A stretch of 64,000 bases of DNA, taken from NCBI GenBank assembly GCA_937903155.1, contig CALCZU010000029.1:1-64000 (forward strand), written 5' to 3'. Positions 36,012 to 44,601 of this stretch are shown piece by piece (the first letter of the stretch is position 1; each line of letters starts with the position of its first letter). The notes beneath the pieces are model-generated. The model was not told the origin of the DNA. It saw only the letters and a list, made by a program, of their open reading frames with translations, and ran no database searches. The stretch is from an uncultured Bdellovibrionales bacterium. Lineage in GTDB: Bacteria; Bdellovibrionota; FAC87; UBA2466. The position numbers were made by a program, and so were the translations under genes.

Positions 36012-37400
36012 TTAGAAGTCAAAATAGATAAATTCGGCACTCTTTCCGGCGCTTAACGTAATACTTAACACCCAAAAAATAAAAATTGCGGCGAGAATCG
36101 CGGGCTTCGGAAGCTTTAAAACGAGTAGCCTAAGTCGGCTTTGAGAATCCCACGTATGCATCAAGAAAAAGAGTCCGATTAAAGAGATCGCAAATATCTG
36201 GTGATTCAAAACATCTGCGAAATCCGACCAGGTTCCTGTAAAGGGAGCACAGAGTAATTGCAATGCAACCGTCAAATTTTTTGCTCTAAAAAAAACCCAG
36301 GCCAATGCGACAAAATGAAACGTAAAGAAAATGCCTAACGCTTTAGAAAGTTTAGACTTTGAATTTCCAAAAGAAATCGCGTGGCTTAAAGCAATTCCCA
36401 CTCCGTGAATGATTCCCCAGATCACAAAGGTCCAATTCGCTCCATGCCAAAGCCCCCCAAGCGCCATCGTCACTAAAATATTTCGAATCTTCTTAAAAGA
36501 CGATCCTCGGTTTCCTCCCAGAGGAATATAAAGATAATCCCTCAACCAAAATGAGAGCGTCATATGCCATTTGCGCCAGAACTCCGCGAGAGACTTAGAA
36601 AAATAAGGTCTGTCGAAATTAATGGGAAGACGAATCCCTAAAACTAAAGCAAGGCCCAACGCCATATCGCTATACCCGCTAAAATCACAATAAATTTGGA
36701 CCGCGTATCCATAAATCGCAAGAGCTGCATTCGTTCCGGTGACAGGAATGGTTTGACTAAATATTGGATTCACAACGGCTGCGACCGTGTCAGCGAAAAC
36801 CAATTTTTTCACAAGGCCCCAGGAGAAGATAAAAACCCCTCTTAAAAACTTCGCGTTCATCGCCGGACGCGGATGACAGAGCTGAGGAATCAGCTGGCTC
36901 GGGCGTACGATGGGTCCCGCAATCAAATGAGGAAAAAACAGCACTGAACCCGCAAGCTCATCCCATCTTCTTTCGACCTGAAACTTCTGCCTTCTAACAT
37001 CGATAAGGTAGGCTACGAGCGTAAACGTAATAAACGAAATGCCTAGGGGTAGAGTCACACTCATAAGAGGTTCCTCAGGCATAGACCAAGCTGATCGCCA
37101 AGCATTGTAGAAAAAATTTGTGTACTTAAAAAATATCAGAGGAAGAAACAAAACGATCAAAGTCGAAATGAACCGAGCTTTTTTCTGCGGCTCACTAACG
37201 GCCCTATGCATTCCCAACGCGCCCGCATAGGCAATGCAGATCAGAACGAGCGGCAACCAGAGATAAAACGGATTCCAGTAACCGTAGAAAATCAAACTTC
37301 CCGCGATAATGAGAAGGAGTCGAAATTTCGCGGGCAGAAAAAGATGGAAGAAAAAGTAAGGAAGAAAAAAGAGAATGAAAACAGGTGAACTAAAGAGCAT
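36012..37400 (-). CDS. MBOAT family acyltransferase (AlgI-like)
   Basis: 462 residues with about ten membrane helices. The AlgI/MBOAT motifs are visible: LNHQIFAISLIGLFFLMH-type C terminus, the conserved LAEFWRKWHMTLSFWLRDYL and the catalytic His in ALGGLWHGANWTFVIWG. AlgI-like enzymes move acetyl groups across the inner membrane for O-acetylation of exported polysaccharides, working with SGNH hydrolases such as AlgX/AlgJ. Two SGNH genes lie immediately upstream on the same strand (gaps of 6 nt and about 70 nt), giving a likely O-acylation module. Confidence 0.92.
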   Translation of the reverse strand: MLFSSPVFILFFLPYFFFHLFLPAKFRLLLIIAGSLIFYGYWNPFYLWLPLVLICIAYAGALGMHRAVSEPQKKARFISTLIVLFLPLIFFKYTNFFYNAWRSAWSMPEEPLMSVTLPLGISFITFTLVAYLIDVRRQKFQVERRWDELAGSVLFFPHLIAGPIVRPSQLIPQLCHPRPAMNAKFLRGVFIFSWGLVKKLVFADTVAAVVNPIFSQTIPVTGTNAALAIYGYAVQIYCDFSGYSDMALGLALVLGIRLPINFDRPYFSKSLAEFWRKWHMTLSFWLRDYLYIPLGGNRGSSFKKIRNILVTMALGGLWHGANWTFVIWGIIHGVGIALSHAISFGNSKSKLSKALGIFFTFHFVALAWVFFRAKNLTVALQLLCAPFTGTWSDFADVLNHQIFAISLIGLFFLMHTWDSQSRLRLLVLKLPKPAILAAIFIFWVLSITLSAGKSAEFIYFDF

Positions 37401-37406
37401 AGGCCG

Positions 37407-38399
37407 TTACTTGGAAGAAATCGCTCGATTTACAATCGGGTTATTGTGCATCACCGGAAATAAAGCTTCGGCCATTTTACGATGTCCTAAAGCATTTGGA
37501 TGCGGGTCATTGGGTAAAGACCAAATCTCGGAGCTCGGAATGCCTCGAAGTGCCGGAAGAAGGTCGACATACTCATACCCTTCTCGCTCAGCCACTTTTT
37601 TCATTTCTTCATGAATCGAAGCGAAGGGATAATTTATAAGGTCGTGAACATCTGGCGTCATTGCCAGATAGAGTTTAATCTTTTTCTCCCGAGCATATCT
37701 TGCAAGTCTCGCGAGAGCTTTTTCCATCTCAACTCGTCCCGGTGCGTTTGGTTCATACACTTTACGATAGTGTTCTTCCAAACCGCCGGTTTTTTGTTTC
37801 ATTTGGTTGAGCGCCATCCACAAAGTAACCGCGACTTGGCTATTTTTTAAAAACCAGTTTCCTCCGCCGGCTTCGAGTGTCTCTGCATCTCTTAGAAAAT
37901 AGTGCACCAAAATATCAGTGGGATGCAGATCTTCTAATCGAGTAAGAAAACGTTCGACATAGCGGGCGCTGTTGTAATTCCCAATTCCTGCATTTAAAAA
38001 TTCGACTTCTTCTCCTGCGGATTTTAATTTATTTTCGAGTAAAGACGTCATTGTCTCTTCCTCTTTCACCCCCCAACCGAAGGTAATCGAGCTTCCTAAT
38101 GCCAGAATTCTCCGCGGTGCCGGGGTTTGCGAAACAGGTCCTCCCCTTAATCCCCACTCGTTCGTCCGGAGTAAAACAGATTGCAGCGTCGCTTGCTGAT
38201 TTTTTAGGTGTTCATGCCCGAGTAAGGGATTCTCACTTGGAGTTTTCAGTTCTTTTGCATAACGCCACATCTCAATATCGTAATTCTTCATCGACGCGTT
38301 CTTCATTCGAAGAACGAACTCGGGAAAAAGAAGTGCCACACCGACACACGCAAATGTCAAAAGAGTACTGAAAACTACTTTTTTAATATGGGTTGTCAT
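37407..38399 (-). CDS. SGNH/GDSL hydrolase-like, membrane-anchored
   Basis: 330 residues with an N-terminal hydrophobic anchor (KVVFSTLLTFACVGVALLF). Block I is GSS rather than GDS (ILALGSSITFGWGV), Gly in NAGIGNYNS, and the final catalytic region is PNDPHPNALGHRKMAEAL. The fold belongs with periplasmic acyl-modifying SGNH enzymes. It lies 6 nt before the MBOAT gene, so the two likely act together in adding acyl groups to a surface polysaccharide. Confidence 0.82.
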   Translation of the reverse strand: MTTHIKKVVFSTLLTFACVGVALLFPEFVLRMKNASMKNYDIEMWRYAKELKTPSENPLLGHEHLKNQQATLQSVLLRTNEWGLRGGPVSQTPAPRRILALGSSITFGWGVKEEETMTSLLENKLKSAGEEVEFLNAGIGNYNSARYVERFLTRLEDLHPTDILVHYFLRDAETLEAGGGNWFLKNSQVAVTLWMALNQMKQKTGGLEEHYRKVYEPNAPGRVEMEKALARLARYAREKKIKLYLAMTPDVHDLINYPFASIHEEMKKVAEREGYEYVDLLPALRGIPSSEIWSLPNDPHPNALGHRKMAEALFPVMHNNPIVNRAISSK

Positions 38400-38469
38400 A
38401 ATTTTTTGGGAGGTTAGAAAGCTAGCTTTATTTTAGCATGTCCGTACTCTCATTGCGAGATTCGACGAT

Positions 38470-39576
38470 TCATTTTTTCGTGAGATACTGACGAATCTGC
38501 TCGGCGACAAATTCATTGCCGGCGGCTGTCATATTGCCATGGCCCACTTTTTCGCCAAAGTTTCGATAGCTAAAATAAAACGTGTCATAGACGAGAAGAT
38601 CTTTGGATTTTAACTCTAGTAAAGAAGGCGTTAAATCGAGGACTTCCAACGAATTCTCTCGGGCACAACGATTGACCTTCTCTAGCGCATCGATATTCCC
38701 TGCCTCTAGTTCAAAAAAAGGCTGAGAAACGACAACCGTCCGGATATTTTTAGAGCGACTCAAATCCGAAAGTAGCTTCATGATGTGACAAGAAATATCC
38801 GCATCGTTTTCTTCGGTACTCGACGGTAAGCGGTCTGCGAGCTTTACACTCCACCAGTAATCAGGAGCCATTTTAGAAAAGAGGAACGAAAGGAAAGTGC
38901 TTCGTCCCACCACCTTGTGAACAAGAGGAAGCTCAAGCTCGTGCACGCCGGGCGATTTGGCGATGGGGACCCCTTTTAACACAAATTCACCGTTTTCTTT
39001 TTCAAAATACGGCTTTTTATCGTCTGAAAAATATCCCGGATAGTTTTTTTGTACCGTTCGCGAGATATCGTACCCGGTGTAACCAAACAGCAACGTAGTG
39101 GGTTTATAAATCTCAACTAACTGTTTTGCCCGGAGAAAAGTTTGATCCATTCCATAAGCGCACACGGCCCCATTGATCACTCGCTCCCCTATTTTGCTCT
39201 CGAGCGCACTAGCCCAGGTTTCTTCGTTAGAAACTTGATCCCCGAATGCAAAAGAGTCACCCACGACTAAGAACGGCGTCAGTCCTTCTTTCACGGGGTT
39301 TGTGGGGGAGTTTGCGCGAATTCCGTGATCAAGCGTAGAGACTCGAGTTCGGTAATCATTCCACCGCTCTTTTACATTGGGTTCGGATACCCAACCTAAG
39401 TTCTCATCAAACGTAAAAAGGCAGCTTGCAGTATTCGATTGATGATATTTAACAAAGTAATTGTCGAAATTAGTCAGTTCGTGTCTTCTAAAACGCAGAA
39501 GGATTTCGCCCGAAATTACCACGGCGAAAACCGTGAAGCCTATCCATACAGACGTCACAAAAACTTTTCTTTTCAT
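38470..39576 (-). CDS. SGNH hydrolase-like, membrane-anchored
   Basis: 368 residues with an N-terminal anchor (VFVTSVWIGFTVFAVVIS). Block I is intact GDSF (FLVVGDSFAFGDQV), and the C-terminal His lies in VGHGNMTAAGNEFVAEQI, but the usual Asp of the DxxH block is not in the expected place (KVGH instead). It is likely periplasmic. First gene of the probable O-acylation set with 37407-38399 and the MBOAT gene. Confidence 0.78.
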   Translation of the reverse strand: MKRKVFVTSVWIGFTVFAVVISGEILLRFRRHELTNFDNYFVKYHQSNTASCLFTFDENLGWVSEPNVKERWNDYRTRVSTLDHGIRANSPTNPVKEGLTPFLVVGDSFAFGDQVSNEETWASALESKIGERVINGAVCAYGMDQTFLRAKQLVEIYKPTTLLFGYTGYDISRTVQKNYPGYFSDDKKPYFEKENGEFVLKGVPIAKSPGVHELELPLVHKVVGRSTFLSFLFSKMAPDYWWSVKLADRLPSSTEENDADISCHIMKLLSDLSRSKNIRTVVVSQPFFELEAGNIDALEKVNRCARENSLEVLDLTPSLLELKSKDLLVYDTFYFSYRNFGEKVGHGNMTAAGNEFVAEQIRQYLTKK

Positions 39577-39702
39577 TTCCGAAGTCTCTCCGATTGAGGT
39601 AGAAAAAATGATACTCCGCCTAATACTTATTATAGCCTGTTATTACAGATCTTTCTGTGTTCAGTCTGTCAGCTTTAGAAACAACGCGTTAAACCAACCC
39701 TC

Positions 39703-39737
39703 TTGAATCATAACGCGATCCAATTTATTTTTATCCC
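39703..39737 (+). promoter_or_regulatory. Promoter predicting a leaderless mRNA
   Basis: TTGAAT (39703-39708), a 17-nt spacer and TATTTT (39726-39731), then exactly 6 nt before the ATG at 39738. No Shine-Dalgarno site is present. Confidence 0.5.
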
Positions 39738-39941
39738 ATGAAAAAATTTCTGCTTTTAAATCTCTGTTTCTTTTCTCTTCTTAATTTCGCCGCAATAGAA
39801 AAATCGGGGACCGCCGGAAATGAAATCAAAACCGGCTTCTTAAAAATGCTTCACGGCGCATCGCGAGGAGTAAAAAAAGCCGCCGACAAAGTGGAAAGTA
39901 AGCTCGATCAAAAAGTAAAAAAACACGCGAAAAAAGGCTAA
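39738..39941 (+). CDS. Small basic exported peptide
   Basis: 67 residues. A signal peptide (KKFLLLNLCFFSLLNFAA) is followed by a lysine-rich, probably helical mature peptide of about 48 residues (FLKMLHGASRGVKKAADKVE, then SKLDQKVKKHAKKG). Export and strong charge suggest an amphipathic membrane-active or surface peptide (inference). The opposite strand has an open frame, but the signal peptide and matching promoter favour this one. It ends 6 nt from the convergent glycan operon. Confidence 0.65.
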   Translation: MKKFLLLNLCFFSLLNFAAIEKSGTAGNEIKTGFLKMLHGASRGVKKAADKVESKLDQKVKKHAKKG

Positions 39942-39947
39942 AGACAC

Positions 39948-40709
39948 TTAACGGCTCTTCAAGATAAAATCCGCCATGATCGGCAAGTGATCCGAAAGAC
40001 GCGTCCAAGGCTTCCCCTTTAAACAAGTCGCGGATTTAAATTCAATTTTCTTGAAATAAATTCTGTCTAAATTCAAAATCGGAAATTTACTCGGAAATGT
40101 TTTCGCGTATTTTTCTTGCTGACTTAAAAAAACTTCTTCCAAATGCAATTTGCTCGAAAACGTCTCCGTCACTTTTTTACGCCAGTCATTGAAATCGCCC
40201 GCGATGATTAGAGGAATTTTGTGCGAGACGGTTTCGTGGACGTAATTGCACAGACGATTGACTTGGAGCTCGCGCTCAAACTGAAGTAAACCCAAATGCG
40301 CATTTAAAACATGAATTTCAATAAAACCATCTTCGTGAGGCACCGCGATTCGCCCGTGGACGACTCCGCGAGTTTTTAGTTTTCCCACCGTAATATTTTC
40401 ATTTTTGTATTCGACAAAAGGATACTTCGATAAAATCGCATTTCCGTGGTGGTGCTTCGAAAAAATAACATTTTTGAAGAACGCGGAATGCGGCCACATC
40501 TCATCTGCCAAAGCCTCGAGCTGCCCGCTGACTTCCTCTGGCCAAAGTTTAGATTTTTTTTGGTACTCTGAGCCTGCGACTTCCTGTAAAAAAACGACAT
40601 CGGGTTGCAACGAGAGCAATGCCTTTTTCAAAAGACTGATCTCGTGGCCGTGTCTTTTAACCGTAATGCCTTGATGAATATTGTAGGTGACTACTCGGAG
40701 CGATGTCAT
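39948..40709 (-). CDS. Endonuclease/exonuclease/phosphatase (EEP) family hydrolase
   Basis: 253 residues. EEP motifs: VVTYNIHQG near the N terminus, DVVFLQEV, VLNAHLG, AGDFNDW, LDRIYF and the final SDHLPIMADF. EEP enzymes cleave phosphodiesters in lipids, nucleotides or nucleic acids. It is the last gene of the seven-gene glycan operon and starts inside the GT4 stop (4-nt overlap). A role on a lipid-phosphate intermediate of the pathway is possible; no evidence for DNA activity. Confidence 0.88.
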   Translation of the reverse strand: MTSLRVVTYNIHQGITVKRHGHEISLLKKALLSLQPDVVFLQEVAGSEYQKKSKLWPEEVSGQLEALADEMWPHSAFFKNVIFSKHHHGNAILSKYPFVEYKNENITVGKLKTRGVVHGRIAVPHEDGFIEIHVLNAHLGLLQFERELQVNRLCNYVHETVSHKIPLIIAGDFNDWRKKVTETFSSKLHLEEVFLSQQEKYAKTFPSKFPILNLDRIYFKKIEFKSATCLKGKPWTRLSDHLPIMADFILKSR

Positions 40710-41899
40710 AGCGCCCTATTATACAACGCGGAATACTTTTGAACACCTTGTTCTATCGAAAAATACTTTCGAGCCGTCTCGATACACCGCTGGGCTAACA
40801 ATGGATCGAGAGAGAGATCGAGCCAGAGTTTGACAGTCTCATCTATATCCTTCTCCGAAAACGATGGGGACAGGACGCCCACTCGATTTTCGCCAATAAG
40901 AAGGTCAGAATCTCCCACGCCAAGGTTGGTCACAACGGAAACGCCACATCCCAAAACTTCGGCAAACTTCGTGGGACTACTCGCTTGCTTTGAAAAACTC
41001 GGACGAATGAAATAGACATTCACCTGCATTTGGTTAATCCAGTAGGGCATTTCATCCGAATCCGCACTCACTAAAAGATAGTCTGACGGTTCAATACCGA
41101 AATCTTTAAGGTGATTTTTAATCTTTTCGTGTTCTCCCCGGTTTAAAATTAAAAAAAGAGGCGCCGGAGACGGTTTTAATTTTTGAAAAGCCAAAAACGC
41201 TCGGATACTTGCTGGAAAATCATACCAAAGTCCCACACTGCCCGAGTACCCGACGACAAACCGATCCGAAAACTTCTTCTCAACTTCCAAAGGTTTAAAT
41301 TTCCCAAGATCCGCACATGTGGGAATCACTTCGATCTCGTCTGCCGTTTTATTCGAGTTACGGAAACTTAAAACCACGTCTTTTCCTTTTTGGGTCAATG
41401 AAACGATTGCCGTCGCGTCTTTTATAAAACGTTTTTCGAGCCATTTTGTGACACGATAAATCTTCGATTTTTTTCGCCACAGCCCACCTTCAATTCTTTC
41501 GTCCGCCCAAAATCCGCGCATATCAAAAAGAAGTCGCGTTCTGAAAACCATTTTTACGAACCATCCCATAAACATCGCCACATAGCTACGTGCGTGAATC
41601 AAACGAATCCCGTTAAAAAGAACGAGTAGAAATGAAACGACGACTCCTTGGAAAATATCGAAAGCGGTTGCGGGAATGGTCGGACTTTTATGATAGGTCA
41701 AAGGGATCCAAAAAATCCCGCAGTCTCGGGCCTGCTTCCTCAGAGATTGAAAATTCTCAGTTCCCTTCTGATCCTTTTTCTCAAAACTCACGAGAAAAAT
41801 TTTGAATTCTCGTGAAAGCGACTTTAAATAGACGAACACCTGAGAGTAGCCCAAAGCATCGGTCATTCCGTCATAACTGAGGTAAAGCACTTTTTTCAT
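40706..41899 (-). CDS. Glycosyltransferase family 4-like
   Basis: 397 residues. GT-B fold: N-terminal KVLYLSYDGMTDALGYSQ and a C-terminal half with VVGYSGSVGLWYDFP, ending in the donor-binding stretch SPTKFAEVLGCGVSVVTNLG. It transfers a sugar from a nucleotide donor to a glycan acceptor in the cytoplasm. It lies 3 nt after the GT2 stop and overlaps the EEP gene by 4 nt. Confidence 0.88.
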   Translation of the reverse strand: MKKVLYLSYDGMTDALGYSQVFVYLKSLSREFKIFLVSFEKKDQKGTENFQSLRKQARDCGIFWIPLTYHKSPTIPATAFDIFQGVVVSFLLVLFNGIRLIHARSYVAMFMGWFVKMVFRTRLLFDMRGFWADERIEGGLWRKKSKIYRVTKWLEKRFIKDATAIVSLTQKGKDVVLSFRNSNKTADEIEVIPTCADLGKFKPLEVEKKFSDRFVVGYSGSVGLWYDFPASIRAFLAFQKLKPSPAPLFLILNRGEHEKIKNHLKDFGIEPSDYLLVSADSDEMPYWINQMQVNVYFIRPSFSKQASSPTKFAEVLGCGVSVVTNLGVGDSDLLIGENRVGVLSPSFSEKDIDETVKLWLDLSLDPLLAQRCIETARKYFSIEQGVQKYSALYNRAL

Positions 41900-41902
41900 C
41901 GG

Positions 41903-42628
41903 TTAATCTTCAAACCGAAAACGCAGAAGCGTCCATACTGCGGTAAAACCATCTGACATCTTAATTTTTTTTCCTTCTTCTTTCGAACGCGGAGAATACT
42001 GGATGGGCACTTCGCGAATTTCATATCCTTGTTTTAAAAGCTTTGCGGTCAATTCATGATCCGTTTCAAATCCCGCCGTTTTCACTTTCAAACCTCTTAA
42101 AAATTCCATCGGATAAATCTTATAGGCTGTCAGCGTATCGGTCAGCCAATTTCCATAAAGCATAAAAGTCAAAGAAGAGAGCGCCACTCCCGCCCCGTAA
42201 GGGCCAAGACCTTGTTCCGGATGCTTCCCGGGTAAAATAAACGTCTTTTGCTTTTGGTAACGGCCCAGCGTACGGCTTCCGTAGACCGCTAACTTTTTTT
42301 TGAAATCGAGAGATCTCAACATCGTAAGATAATCGTTGGGATCGTATTCGAGATCTGCATCTTGGACCAAAACATAATCGCCCGTCGCTTCCTCAATTCC
42401 TCTTTGAACCGCACGGCCTTTTCCTTGATTCGGAACTTGCTGAAAAGTTCGGACGTCCTGAAACCGACTCGCCTCTCGAAAAGTCGCGTCTTTCGACCCG
42501 TCGTCGACGAGAATCACTTCTTTGCTAAAGCCTAAAGTCTCTGTCGGAACCGACAAAACCCTTTCAAGAAGTTTTGCGATGTACTTTTCTTCGTTATACG
42601 CAGGGATGACGATCGAAAGCTTCTTCAT
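41903..42628 (-). CDS. Glycosyltransferase family 2 (dolichol-phosphate-mannose-synthase-like)
   Basis: 241 residues. The start is the ATG at 42628, which overlaps the preceding stop (ATGA); an earlier in-frame start adds 11 residues without reason. GT-A motifs: LSIVIPAYNEEKYIAKLLE, VDDGSKDATF and QDADLEYDPNDY. The C terminus (EVPIQYSPRSKEEGKKIK) is shared with the GT2 half of the gene before it, so the two probably arose by duplication. It likely charges a polyprenyl phosphate or extends a glycan. Confidence 0.88.
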   Translation of the reverse strand: MKKLSIVIPAYNEEKYIAKLLERVLSVPTETLGFSKEVILVDDGSKDATFREASRFQDVRTFQQVPNQGKGRAVQRGIEEATGDYVLVQDADLEYDPNDYLTMLRSLDFKKKLAVYGSRTLGRYQKQKTFILPGKHPEQGLGPYGAGVALSSLTFMLYGNWLTDTLTAYKIYPMEFLRGLKVKTAGFETDHELTAKLLKQGYEIREVPIQYSPRSKEEGKKIKMSDGFTAVWTLLRFRFED

Positions 42629-44601
42629 GAATGGCTCCAGCGTGTGGAAACCAATGTCCATAAAGATTGAATTCCATCCCAGAACGTCGACTTTTTACCC
42701 GCTTTTTTAGTTCTCGGGGCGTATTCCACCGGAAGTTCCAAAATAAACACTTTTTTCTTCGCAAGTTTGGCAATAATTTCGGTCTCGAGATTCATTCCGC
42801 TACTTTTTAAAGCCAGCGACGTTAAAAGCCGCCCTTCAAACGCTTTGATCCCTGTCAGTGGGTCCGAAACGAAACGATTGTAAAGGACTTGCGAAATCAG
42901 ACTTAAAATCATCCCGCCGTATTTTCCTACGATAAACCCAAAATAATTATCTCGATAAATCTCTTTAATCCGATCATTGAGGTCGATGCACTTGATGGCG
43001 CGACTTCCAAAGACGACCTTAAATTCATTCTGAACAATCGCCATCACGACTTTGGGAAGGTCCGAAACAGAGTACTCTCCATCGGCGTGAAAAAAGACGA
43101 TGATATTGCCAAGCGCTTGTTCAATCCCGTAGCGAAGAACGTCACCCCTTCCCGAACCTCTCGGGAGTTCAAAGACACGAATATTGCTTTCGTTTTTCGC
43201 GTAGAGCAAAGTCAAGTCAGTCGAGCCCCCATCGACAAAGATAATTTCTTTTGCGAGGCCCAAAGTCTGAAAATTGAGAAGAACAAGATCATGTAAGACT
43301 CTTCTCACCGTTTTCTCTTCGTTGAGTGCCGGAACGATGATCGAGACCATGTAGGGCATGGCTTTTAGATTCGTCTGAACTTTTTGGTTGGCTATCGATA
43401 AAAGCTCATCGACGACTTTGCCACCCAAATGCACTCCCGGGTTTGACTCCCAATTGATTCCGACATTTTTCTCGTCTTTGAGTAAATCAGATGAGGCCGT
43501 GATATAGACTTGGTCCGAATCACCTTCAATTTTTTGAAAAAAACTTTTTGTGATGAGATCATTTAATTTAAAAGCGGTTCTACCTTTGCGATTCACATAG
43601 TAGACAAGCTTTTGGGTTAATGACTCCACCGTTTCACCCTGAATTTCAAAATCTTTGCGGATATTGGCGACAAAAACTTTTTCAGCTACCGTATTAGACG
43701 CAATCGATTCCGAGATTTTCTCAGTGAGATATGAAGGAAAAAGCGAAGAGTGTTGAGTCCCCGGTCCGTAGATAATGAGTTTCGCATCTTTTAAGGCCTG
43801 CTCAGCGCGAGGATTGATTTCGACCCGTTTCTCAAGCGTTCGCAACGCAACGGCTTTTTCTTCAATCGAGAGTTTTTTAATTTGCGAAAGCGTTTCCGTA
43901 GATAAGTAGTTTTCGAGCAGGAAAATCTCTTTCACTCGGCTATTGCCTTGTTCACCGACTAAAGCCGCTTCGTCTTCAAGAATACGGCCATCCTCTTTTA
44001 GACCGACCAGGACTCGATTACTGCCATCGGTAATATTTAAGACTTCCGTATCGATTCGACAAAGTTTTGAGAAACGCTCGACCGCGCGATTAAAATCTCG
44101 ATCTTTTAAATACGCTCCTGCGAACGCGAGATTTCCTAATGAGCAATCCGCGTAGTTCAAAACACCTCGCGAGCTTTTTTTGTACTCCAAGAAACTTTTC
44201 AATAGATCGCCGAGCTCCCCTGCACTTTCGACACTGAGATTTAAATAGTGTTCTCGTAGGAATTTAAGTTCGGGAATTTCACCGCGTTCAAGATTAAGAA
44301 GATCTTTCTCCGCCTTTTCGTTCGAAATATCTTTAGGGAAGCGAAACTCAACCAGTTCGTGAAGGCTTGAAAAAGCCTTTTCATTTTTGGCAATGAGGCG
44401 GGAACAATTTTTTCGAACATCGGAAGGCCCGAGCATGCCTGGGATAAAACGCCGTAACATTCCCGTCGATAAGCCGTCATCATAAGTATTGACGAGCAAG
44501 GTCAGCTGAATCTGTGGATGCTTGGAGAGAACCTCGATAATCGTCCCGGCTCCCCGGCCTCCACAAAAAAGAACGACATTGAGTTTATTTTGCGTGTTCA
44601 T
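42625..44601 (-). CDS. CofD/YvcK-like domain fused to a GT2 glycosyltransferase
   Basis: 658 residues in two domains. Residues 1 to about 400 show the CofD/YvcK pattern: LNVVLFCGGRGAGTIIEVL, NTYDDGLSTGMLRR, GMLGPSDVRKNCSRLI, DCSLGNLAFAGAYLK and IIYGPGTQHSSLFPSYL. From about 413 a complete GT2 follows (MVSIIVPALNEEKTVRRVL, VDGGSTDL, FFHADGEYSVSD, VEYAPRTKKAGKKSTFW). CofD transfers a phospholactyl-type group from a GDP-linked donor and YvcK homologues bind UDP-sugars; which fits here is not known. The gene overlaps its neighbours by 4 nt on both sides. No coenzyme F420 genes are nearby, so F420 synthesis is unlikely. Confidence 0.85.
   Translation of the reverse strand: MNTQNKLNVVLFCGGRGAGTIIEVLSKHPQIQLTLLVNTYDDGLSTGMLRRFIPGMLGPSDVRKNCSRLIAKNEKAFSSLHELVEFRFPKDISNEKAEKDLLNLERGEIPELKFLREHYLNLSVESAGELGDLLKSFLEYKKSSRGVLNYADCSLGNLAFAGAYLKDRDFNRAVERFSKLCRIDTEVLNITDGSNRVLVGLKEDGRILEDEAALVGEQGNSRVKEIFLLENYLSTETLSQIKKLSIEEKAVALRTLEKRVEINPRAEQALKDAKLIIYGPGTQHSSLFPSYLTEKISESIASNTVAEKVFVANIRKDFEIQGETVESLTQKLVYYVNRKGRTAFKLNDLITKSFFQKIEGDSDQVYITASSDLLKDEKNVGINWESNPGVHLGGKVVDELLSIANQKVQTNLKAMPYMVSIIVPALNEEKTVRRVLHDLVLLNFQTLGLAKEIIFVDGGSTDLTLLYAKNESNIRVFELPRGSGRGDVLRYGIEQALGNIIVFFHADGEYSVSDLPKVVMAIVQNEFKVVFGSRAIKCIDLNDRIKEIYRDNYFGFIVGKYGGMILSLISQVLYNRFVSDPLTGIKAFEGRLLTSLALKSSGMNLETEIIAKLAKKKVFILELPVEYAPRTKKAGKKSTFWDGIQSLWTLVSTRWSHS

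Noticed and set aside
38417..38428. AAAGCTAGCTTT palindrome as an operator
   Set aside because: Short AT-rich 12-bp palindrome, single copy, with no matching promoter; could occur by chance.
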